Shown here: positions 57,832-64,000 of the stretch, one piece after another
Position numbering within the stretch: position 1 is the stretch's first letter
Layout: every line of letters starts with the position of its first letter
Source of the DNA: JACCTU01 sp963788055
GTDB taxonomy: Bacteria > Actinomycetota > Thermoleophilia > Gaiellales > Gaiellaceae
DNA length: 64,000 bases
Direction: 5' to 3'
Assembly: GCA_963788055.1 (NCBI GenBank)
Contig: CAWBFA010000002.1
Location: forward strand, 850,537-914,536
Position numbers and translations under genes: made by a program
Notes under the pieces: model-generated
Seen by the model: only the letters and a program-made list of their open reading frames with translations
The model's database searches: none
Told to the model about the DNA's origin: nothing

Positions 57832-58613
57832 GTCGCCGCACGTATTCTGCGCTCGCGGTTGCCGCCGAGATCGCCGTTCCCGTCGCGTTGCTCGCCGGGT
57901 GGCAGCTCTGGACCGCGCACGCGGACTCGCAGTACTTCCCGAAGCTGTCGACGATCCTCGTCGAGTTCCGCGAGCTCTGGCTGTTCTCCGAGTTCGGCCA
58001 GCACGTGGTGCCCAGCCTGGAGCGGGTGGCGCTCGGGTTCGGGATCGCCGCCGTCGCGGGCGTTGCGCTCGGGATCCCGCTCGGCCTCTCGCGCTGGGGT
58101 CGGCTGTGGGCGATGCCCCACATCGAGTACTGGCGGAACCTGCCTCCACCAGCCCTCCTGCCGATCTCCGTGCTGCTGCTCCACTCGATCGGTGACGTGC
58201 AGAAGGTCTCGTTCATCGCGTTCTTCTGCCTCTTCCCGATCCTGTTGAACACGATCGACGGCGTTCGCGGAATCGATCCCACGCTGATCGACACCGCGCG
58301 CTCGTACGGGATGCGGGGGTTCGAGCGGGTTCGGCGCATCGTGGTTCCGGCCGCCCTCCCCCAGATCACCGCCGGCATGCGGAACAGCCTGTCGCTCGCC
58401 GTGATCGTCATGGTGCTCGCCGAATACTTCTCGAGCACAAACGGGGTCGGCTACGTCCTGCTGATCTCGAAGAACACGTTCGAGTTCGGGCCGATGTGGG
58501 CGGCGATCCTGCTGATCGGCCTCCTGGGCTACCTCCTCAACCTCGTCTTCCTCCTCGCCGAGCGTCGCGTCCTCGCCTGGCACCGGGGCTGGCGCGCGGC
58601 GACGTCCGGCTGA
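57828..58613 (+). CDS. ABC transporter permease (SsuC/TauC type), second of two
   Basis: A 261-residue permease paralogous to the preceding one. EAA loop: IDPTLIDTARSYGMRGFERVRRIVVPAALPQITAGMR. Having two different permeases rather than one homodimer is the form seen in HMP/pyrimidine-type and some aromatic-acid transporters. GTG 57828 is used because it overlaps the previous stop by 4 bp; the longer frame reads through the first permease. Confidence 0.88.
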   Translation: MSRRTYSALAVAAEIAVPVALLAGWQLWTAHADSQYFPKLSTILVEFRELWLFSEFGQHVVPSLERVALGFGIAAVAGVALGIPLGLSRWGRLWAMPHIEYWRNLPPPALLPISVLLLHSIGDVQKVSFIAFFCLFPILLNTIDGVRGIDPTLIDTARSYGMRGFERVRRIVVPAALPQITAGMRNSLSLAVIVMVLAEYFSSTNGVGYVLLISKNTFEFGPMWAAILLIGLLGYLLNLVFLLAERRVLAWHRGWRAATSG

Positions 58614-58633
58614 CCCCGAGGAGCGACCTGCGG

Positions 58634-59440
58634 ATGCTCGAGATCAAAGGCCTGAGCAAGACCTACGGAGTCGGAGAGAAGGCGACGCAGGCGATCGGCG
58701 ATGTCTCGCTGGTCGTGGAGGACGGTGAGTTCGCGTGCGTCGTTGGACCGTCCGGTTGTGGGAAGACAACCCTCTTGAAGTGCGCGGCCGGCTTGATGCA
58801 GCCGACGCGCGGCGAGGTCCTGCTCCGCGGTCGGCGGGTGACCGGGCCACCGGCGGACTTGGCGCTCGTGTTCCAGGAGTACGGGCGGTCGCTCATGCCG
58901 TGGGCATCTGTTCGGAACAACGTCCTCCTGCCACTGCGGCACAAGAAGCTCACCCGCGCCGAGCGGAAGCGGCTGGTCGAGGAATCACTCGACGCTGTAG
59001 GCCTGACCACGTTCATCGACCACTACCCCTGGCAGCTCTCGGGCGGCATGCAGCAGCGCGTTGCGATCGCGCGGGCACTTGCGTACCAACCGACGATCCT
59101 GCTGATGGACGAGCCTTTCGCCTCGGTGGACGCGCAGACGCGCGGCGACCTCGAGGACCTGACCCTGCGCGTCCGCGAGCAGTACGGGATCACGATTCTC
59201 TTCGTGACCCACGACATCGACGAGTCCGTGTACCTCGGCGATCGCGTCATCGTCCTGACCCATTCGCCGACGACAGTGAAGGAGATCGTCAACGTGCAGC
59301 TCCCAAAACCGCGCGACCAGATCGCGACGAAGGAACTGGCGGAGTTCGCGCATCTGCGCGGGCACGTCTACCGACTGATCAAGCGCGAGCAGGAGTCGTC
59401 TCCGGAGCCAGAGGCTCCGGAGACGCTGGTGCCCGCGTGA
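58634..59440 (+). CDS. ABC transporter ATP-binding protein (SsuB/TauB type)
   Basis: A 268-residue ATPase: Walker A GPSGCGKTTLLK, Q-loop VFQEYGRSLMPWASV, signature LSGGMQQRVAIARALA, Walker B ILLMDEPFASVDAQTR and the switch histidine in FVTHDIDES. Energises the two permeases before it. ATG 58634 used, 20 bp after the permease stop. The TGATG arrangement at its stop touches an ATG at 59440, but the binding-protein start further on is better. Confidence 0.92.
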   Translation: MLEIKGLSKTYGVGEKATQAIGDVSLVVEDGEFACVVGPSGCGKTTLLKCAAGLMQPTRGEVLLRGRRVTGPPADLALVFQEYGRSLMPWASVRNNVLLPLRHKKLTRAERKRLVEESLDAVGLTTFIDHYPWQLSGGMQQRVAIARALAYQPTILLMDEPFASVDAQTRGDLEDLTLRVREQYGITILFVTHDIDESVYLGDRVIVLTHSPTTVKEIVNVQLPKPRDQIATKELAEFAHLRGHVYRLIKREQESSPEPEAPETLVPA

Positions 59441-59472
59441 TGCCAACGCAGTTCGACGAGAGGAGAGGTGAA

Positions 59473-60729
59473 GTGACACGAGTCACACACTGGAGCGGAG
59501 CACGGCGAGCACGTCTGCTCGCCACCGCGCTCGTCGGGGCACTGCTCTGCACCGCGGTCTTCAGCGGCGCAGCGGCAAGCGCGCCGAAGAAGTCCGACCG
59601 CGCGATGGTGACGGTCACCGTCGTGACGTTGCCGATCGCGAACGCGCTCCCGATGGACCTCGGGATCCAGAAGGGCTTCTTCGCAGCTGAGGGCATCGAG
59701 ATCACCAAGCGCACCCTTCAGAGCGGAAACGATGTCGTGCTCGCGTTGGCCAATAAGAACGGCGACATCGGGTATCTCGGCTGGGTTCCGATGATGATCG
59801 CGCGCACCCAGGGGATCCCGTTCACGGCGGTTGCGGCAAGCGAGGTCGAGGGGACGTCGGCCGCCGACAACTGGCAGAACGTCCTCGTTCGCGGGAACAG
59901 CTCGATCCGCACTCCCTCTGACCTTGCCGGGAAGACGGTCGCGGTGAACGCGCTGAAGGGCGTCGGCGAGGTGATGATCAAGGCCGCGCTCCGCAAGCGA
60001 GGAGTGAATCCGGACTCGGTGCGTCTGCTCGCGCTGCCGTTCCCGCAGATGCGCTCGGCGCTCAACAACGGGCAGGTCGACGCCGTGTGGACGCCGGAGC
60101 CGTTCTTGTCGCAGATCCTCAGCGACGGGGGGCGCACAGTGCTGGCGCCGGGACCGGTGCTCGGCAGGTTCTGGCCGATCGGCGGATACGGCGCGCTGAA
60201 CGACTGGGTGCGCACCAACGCTGCGCTCGCGGCGAAGTTCAGGCGTGCGATCAACCGCTCGCTGAGCTACGCGCAGGCGAATCCCAACGAGATCCGCGCG
60301 CTGCTGCCGGCGGCCTCGCGGAACGTCCGGCTCCCGATCTGGAGCCCCCTCGTCGATCGCAACAAGCTGTCCCAGCTCGCGGGCTACACGAGGCAGTACG
60401 GCGTCATCACCACCCTCCCCAATCTGACCGCGATGGTTCCGAGCACGATCACCGGTGGCAAGAACCTGCAGGCGACTGTCGGTAACCGGTTCATCGCGCT
60501 GCGGCTGGACGGCGTCAGCGTGAAGACGCTGACACCCGGCCGTTACACGTTCGTCGTCAACGACACGTCGAAGACCCGCAACTTCAAACTCGCCGGACCC
60601 GGCGTGAACAGGACGACAGGTGTCCGCGGTGTCGGCCGCGCCACGTGGACGGTCACGCTAAAACGGGGCACGTACACCTTCAGCTCCGCAGGACGGCCGA
60701 CGCTCAAGCGGACGTTCAGGGTCCGCTAA
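59473..60729 (+). CDS. ABC substrate-binding protein (NMT1/SsuA type) with C-terminal beta domain
   Basis: A 418-residue exported binding protein. GTG 59473 has a strong AGGAGAGG site just upstream, and a signal peptide follows (ARLLATALVGALLCTAVFSGAAASA). The NMT1/SsuA fold is visible in DLGIQKGFFAAEGIEI, GDIGYLGWVPMMIA, LAGKTVAVNALKGVGEVMIKAAL and GQVDAVWTPEPFLSQ. Residues 339-418 form an extra domain (PGRYTFVVNDTSKTRNFKLAGPGV, TWTVTLKRGTYTFSS) that looks like a cupredoxin-type fold without the usual His and Cys copper ligands. It should feed the preceding ABC transporter. Confidence 0.87.
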   Translation: MTRVTHWSGARRARLLATALVGALLCTAVFSGAAASAPKKSDRAMVTVTVVTLPIANALPMDLGIQKGFFAAEGIEITKRTLQSGNDVVLALANKNGDIGYLGWVPMMIARTQGIPFTAVAASEVEGTSAADNWQNVLVRGNSSIRTPSDLAGKTVAVNALKGVGEVMIKAALRKRGVNPDSVRLLALPFPQMRSALNNGQVDAVWTPEPFLSQILSDGGRTVLAPGPVLGRFWPIGGYGALNDWVRTNAALAAKFRRAINRSLSYAQANPNEIRALLPAASRNVRLPIWSPLVDRNKLSQLAGYTRQYGVITTLPNLTAMVPSTITGGKNLQATVGNRFIALRLDGVSVKTLTPGRYTFVVNDTSKTRNFKLAGPGVNRTTGVRGVGRATWTVTLKRGTYTFSSAGRPTLKRTFRVR

Positions 60730-60740
60730 ACGCACACTCT

Positions 60741-60767
60741 GGGGGCAGCCCGAAACGGGCTGCCCCC
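60741..60767. terminator. Bidirectional terminator hairpin
   Basis: GGGGGCAGCCCG and CGGGCTGCCCCC pair over 12 bp around an AAA loop. It lies between the binding-protein gene and the convergent decarboxylase gene. Confidence 0.8.
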
Positions 60768-62371
60768 TACGGCTCGAACGTCTGCGTCGGGGCGATCACG
60801 ACGTCGAGAAGAAGCGGCGCTTGGCGTGCAGCAAGCGTCGGAATGACCTCGTCGAGTGTTCCGATCAGCTCGTCGTGGGTGGAAAGCCGATGGGCTTCGC
60901 AGCCGAATGCGCGAGCGAGTGCGGCGACGTCCAAGTCAAAGGACGGCCATGGACTGTCGACACCGTGGCGCTCGGCAAGGCGGTCCATGATCGCGTAACC
61001 ACCGTTCGACAGAATCACGAAGAGCACGCCGACTTGGTAGTAGGCCGCGCTCCAGAGCGCTTGGATCCCGTAGATCGACGAGCCATCCCCGACCACTGCC
61101 ACGACTGGCCTCTCGGGCTGCGCCATCCGCACTCCCGTCGCACCTGCGAGCGCGAACCCGAGCCCGCCCATCGCCGCGCTGACGAAGCCGAGCGGCTCGC
61201 GTGCGAGCAGACGGTCGTGCAGCTCCGGCCGGTCGACCGGCGCTTCCTCGACGACGATCGCCTCTCGTGGGATTCGCGCAGCGAGCGCAGCGAGCACGTG
61301 CGACGCGGTTAACTGCTCACCCGCAGCGGGAGGCTCCGGCGCCGGTGGCGAGACGAACCGGGCAGGTGCCGGAGCATCGCGTTGCGGCAGCTCGCCCGCG
61401 AGGCGGCGGCAGGTGTCCGCAGGCGGCGCGAGCACGGCGAGCTCGACAGGAGCGCGATGGATCTCGTCCGGATCTTCGCTCACCAGCGCGATTCGCTGGT
61501 CGGGGCTCGTGAATCTACCGGGCGCGTAGGGGGACTGCCGAAAGACAGGCGCACCGACGACGAGAATCGCGTCGTACGGCGCGAGCTTTTCCCGGAGCCT
61601 CGGTCGATCGGCCGGAAGGTAGCCCGCGAATAGCCGATGATCTTGCGGGAAACCTGATCGCGCGCCGAACGATTCTTGGTAGACGGCCGCGACCAAACGC
61701 TCGGCCAGCTCGACCAACGCGGCCCAGGTGTCGGGGTCGTCAGCACCCGCACCGACAACGAGCGCTGGAGCAGCGGCCTCCGCCATGAATGAGGCGAGGT
61801 CGCTCACGACAGCCGCATCCGCCGCACGCGCGCGCACCAGGCGAAGCGGAGCTGCGTCCTCCCGCTCCTCGTCGGCCGGCGCCGCCCAGTCGTCCATGTG
61901 GACGATCACGACCGCGGGCCCGTGGTGCGTCGACGCTTCGTGCCAGGCCCTGTCGATCGCACCAGGCACGTCCTGCGCACGAACCGGCTGGTCGACCCAG
62001 ACGGGATACTCGCCGGCGAGACCTGAGAGCCGGCCGGCAAGGAACGGCTCGAAGACGAGATGGCGGCGATCCTGCTGCCCAACGATCGTCACGATCGGGG
62101 CGCGGTTTACGCGGGCCGTCGCGAGGGCCCCGACTGCGTTCCCCAGCCCAGCAGTCGTGTGCAGGAGCGCAAGCGCCGGAGCCCCGCGGGCGATCGCCCA
62201 GCCCGTCGCAAGCCCGACGACGGAGCCCTCGTGCAGCGCGAGGACGAAGCGCAGATCGTCCGGCAGGCCCACGAGGAACGGCACCTCCGTCGAGCCCGGA
62301 TTCGCGAACAGCGTTGTCAACCCGCGTCGGCGAAAGACGTCGAACGTCGCGTCGCGAACGGTCTGCGTCAG
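60767..62371 (-). CDS. Thiamine-diphosphate enzyme, benzoylformate decarboxylase-like
   Basis: A 534-residue ThDP enzyme of the benzoylformate decarboxylase/acetolactate synthase superfamily. The catalytic glutamate is in LFANPGSTEVPFL, the active-site His in VLALHEGSVVGLATG, and the ThDP-Mg motif is GDGSSIYGIQALWSAAYYQ...ILSNGGYAIM. It would decarboxylate an aromatic 2-keto acid to an aldehyde for the aldehyde dehydrogenase in the pca operon. The start is unusual: the frame contains no ATG, GTG or TTG at the right place. CTG 62371, in a CTGA overlap with the upstream stop, gives (M)TQTVRDATFDVFRRRGLTT, exactly the expected N-terminus. Confidence 0.85.
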   Translation of the reverse strand: MTQTVRDATFDVFRRRGLTTLFANPGSTEVPFLVGLPDDLRFVLALHEGSVVGLATGWAIARGAPALALLHTTAGLGNAVGALATARVNRAPIVTIVGQQDRRHLVFEPFLAGRLSGLAGEYPVWVDQPVRAQDVPGAIDRAWHEASTHHGPAVVIVHMDDWAAPADEEREDAAPLRLVRARAADAAVVSDLASFMAEAAAPALVVGAGADDPDTWAALVELAERLVAAVYQESFGARSGFPQDHRLFAGYLPADRPRLREKLAPYDAILVVGAPVFRQSPYAPGRFTSPDQRIALVSEDPDEIHRAPVELAVLAPPADTCRRLAGELPQRDAPAPARFVSPPAPEPPAAGEQLTASHVLAALAARIPREAIVVEEAPVDRPELHDRLLAREPLGFVSAAMGGLGFALAGATGVRMAQPERPVVAVVGDGSSIYGIQALWSAAYYQVGVLFVILSNGGYAIMDRLAERHGVDSPWPSFDLDVAALARAFGCEAHRLSTHDELIGTLDEVIPTLAARQAPLLLDVVIAPTQTFEP

Positions 62372-63536
62372 GTCCAGACTTCCTCGGCGACCTCGACGAT
62401 CAACCGGAGCTTCGCCCACTGCTCCTCCTCGGTCAGCGCGTTGCCCTCGACAGTGGACGAGAACCCGCATTGCGGGGAAAGGCAGAGCTGCTCGATCGGC
62501 GCGAACTTCGCCGCCTGCTCGATGCGGCGCTTCAGCTCGTCCTTCGACTCGAGCTCTCCGCGCTTCGTCGTCACGAGCCCGAGCACCACCTGCTTGTCAC
62601 CCTTCGGCAAGAACCTCAGCGGCTCGAACCCGCCAGAGCGCTCGTCGTCCCACTCCATGAAGAACCCGTCCACGTCGAGCTCGTTCAGGAGCGCTTCCGC
62701 GACGAAGTCGTAGCTGCCTTCCGCCGCCCAGGAGGACCAAAGTTCCCGCGGCACATGTGCGTCGTGACGGACATGCCGTCCGGCCTCTCGGCGAGCGACT
62801 CGTTGATGTGGCGGATGTACTCGACGTGCTGGCGCTCGGGATCGCCGCCGATCGACGCGATGTAGTCGCGCTGGTGAGGGTCGTTCATGTAGGCGAGGCT
62901 GGTGTCGTCCACCTGCAGATACGTGCAGCCAAGCTCGCTCACCCTGCGGACCTGCTCCGCGTAAGCGCTGGTGAGGTCGCCCCAGAAGTCGTCGATGTCC
63001 GGATACACCTCGGGGTCGATCGCGGCCTTGCCGCCTCGGTAGTGGACCATGCTCGGCGACGGGATCGTCAACTTCGGGACGTTCCGCGTGACCGTTTCTT
63101 GCAGAAAGCTGAAGTCGTCGCCGAAGATCGTCTTTGAAAGACCGAGCCTTCCGTCGACGTGCAGCGCCGCAGGCGTGAACTCGATGTCACCGTCCTCGTT
63201 GTGGAACTTGATGGCGATGTGGCCAGCTTCCTTCGTGATCCCGTCGAGCTGGTAGATGAAGTCCATGTGCCATGACGCTCGGCGGAACTCACCGTCGGTC
63301 GCGGATTGGAGCCCGATCTCTTCCTGCTTCGCCACGATCTCGCGGATCGCGTCGTCCTCTATCGATCGAAGCTCCGCAGCGTCGATTCGACTCGCCTCGT
63401 GATCGGACCTGGCGGCGAGAAGGCGCTGCGGGCGCAGCAAGCTCCCGACATGGTCTGCCCGGAACGGTGGTGACTGCCGCCCCCCTTTTGTCTCGACCCC
63501 TCGCTCCTGGGTTGGAACATCGACTCGGTCGGCCAT
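62368..63536 (-). CDS. MetE C-terminal-like (cobalamin-independent methionine synthase II family) protein, frameshifted
   Basis: About 389 residues of the catalytic MetE-like barrel. RADHVGSLLRPQRL starts the fold; zinc-site style residues are in SVTTHMCRGNF and EQLCLSPQCGF. The frame breaks near 62742: one added base restores CRGNFRSSWAAEGSYD. These short MetE-like proteins occur in operons with non-methionine functions, including aromatic and phosphonate-type methyl transfer, so a methionine role is not certain. ATG 63536 (MADRVDVPTQERG) used. CTGA overlap with the decarboxylase gene. Confidence 0.8.
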
Positions 63537-64000
63537 CGAGCGAAACGCTATCTCAGCGCGGCCTCGCGAAGCGCCCCGCAAGAGCAAAGGATGCGGCGAT
63601 CGATCGTCGTCTTGGCGACCCCCAACGGCACGTACCGCCGCCGTCAGGCAAAATCGATGAGTTTCCGCGACAGAGCGGGAGGCCGCTGATCCAATCTCTC
63701 CCGCATGGCAATGGCTTCCTCGGCGTCCCGGTTTGCCCCTCCGTCGAGGGACGAACGTGCAGGCCGGTCAAAGGTGGTCCGGACGACAATCCAATGGCAT
63801 ACATTTGCCAGTGCGAGCCGACGTGCACCTCATGCACCGACGTCCAGAGGCGAGAAACCTACCCCCCACCCTTTCCTCTTCGAGGACCGCCCATTCTTGA
63901 CGCCTAAAGACGGCCTGAGAACGTTGGCGGCTGGTTCGTGCAGTTTGTTGAGCCAGTGCCCGTATAGCGGCAAAACGCGAACGTCGTCGGGCCAGCGCTG
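63537..64000. other. Terminal intergenic region
   Basis: No supported gene besides the repeat at 63832. On the minus strand, 63690-63770 contains GGGGCAAACCGGGACGCCG and a strong stem (GCGGGAG with CTCCCGC), which might be a structured leader RNA for the MetE-like gene; I cannot assign a riboswitch class. The last 90 bases may belong to a gene beyond the window. Confidence 0.35.
63832..63912. repeat. G-rich dispersed repeat, copy 2 of 2
   Basis: About 75 bp matching 45361-45438: GCACCGACGTCCAGAGGCGA, GAAACC, C-rich run, CCTCTTCGAGG, CCGCCCA, then CCTAAAGA. On the minus strand it is G-rich and lies about 300 bp upstream of the MetE-like start, so both copies lie 5' to a minus-strand gene. Confidence 0.6.

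Overview
The window is high-GC bacterial DNA. Genes are dense, GTG starts are common, and operon joints are 4-bp ATGA or GTGA overlaps. Gene families such as GlsB/YeaQ proteins, cyclase-ATPase-TPR regulators, Gmad2 lipoproteins and a pca operon led by a CoA transferase suggest an actinobacterium. A soil Thermoleophilia-like lineage (Gaiellales/Solirubrobacterales) is my best guess; that placement is inference from gene style, because no rRNA or complete tRNA gene is present.

Region 1 (1-9.7 kb, + strand) is a sugar-catabolic operon: the end of an ABC sugar permease, a GH42 beta-galactosidase, an enolase-superfamily sugar-acid dehydratase, a zinc alcohol/sugar dehydrogenase, an UlaG-like lactonase, a semialdehyde dehydrogenase, a U32-like protein and a GH2 glycosidase with a signal peptide. 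Together they look like glycoside uptake, hydrolysis and oxidative breakdown of the released aldose.

Region 2 (9.7-45.8 kb) is a mosaic of unrelated genes. They include LtrA, two large STAND-type ATPases with TPR-like tails (one with DUF4062, one with a class III cyclase domain), a methyltransferase, stress and membrane proteins, a broken sialidase-like gene, a tyrosinase, a membrane-patatin fusion, an M6 protease, CorA, and an exosortase locus (PEP-CTERM-like substrate, exosortase, GT2 glycosyltransferase). Eight copies of a dispersed repeat, called R1 to R8 here, punctuate this region in one orientation. Full copies are about 150 bp: a tRNA 3' half (Ala-like; Val-like in R7) lies on the minus strand at one end, and a conserved tail of about 30 bp (containing CTCAGTTCGGTAGCAC) lies at the other. 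None were seen in the flanking catabolic operons.

Region 3 (45.8-63.5 kb) is an aromatic-acid catabolic locus. One minus-strand operon encodes an aldehyde dehydrogenase, PcaI, PcaJ, PcaH, PcaG, PcaB, PcaD, PcaC, PcaF, PobA and an MFS transporter: a complete route from 4-hydroxybenzoate through protocatechuate to acetyl-CoA and succinyl-CoA. An IclR regulator and a nitrate/sulfonate-type ABC transporter (two permeases, ATPase, binding protein) are divergent. A benzoylformate-decarboxylase-like enzyme coupled to a MetE-like protein closes the locus.

Many genes carry one apparent single-base frameshift while their reading frames are otherwise well conserved. This suggests uncorrected assembly indels at least as much as real decay. 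I treat those as one gene with a frameshift and say where the frame breaks.
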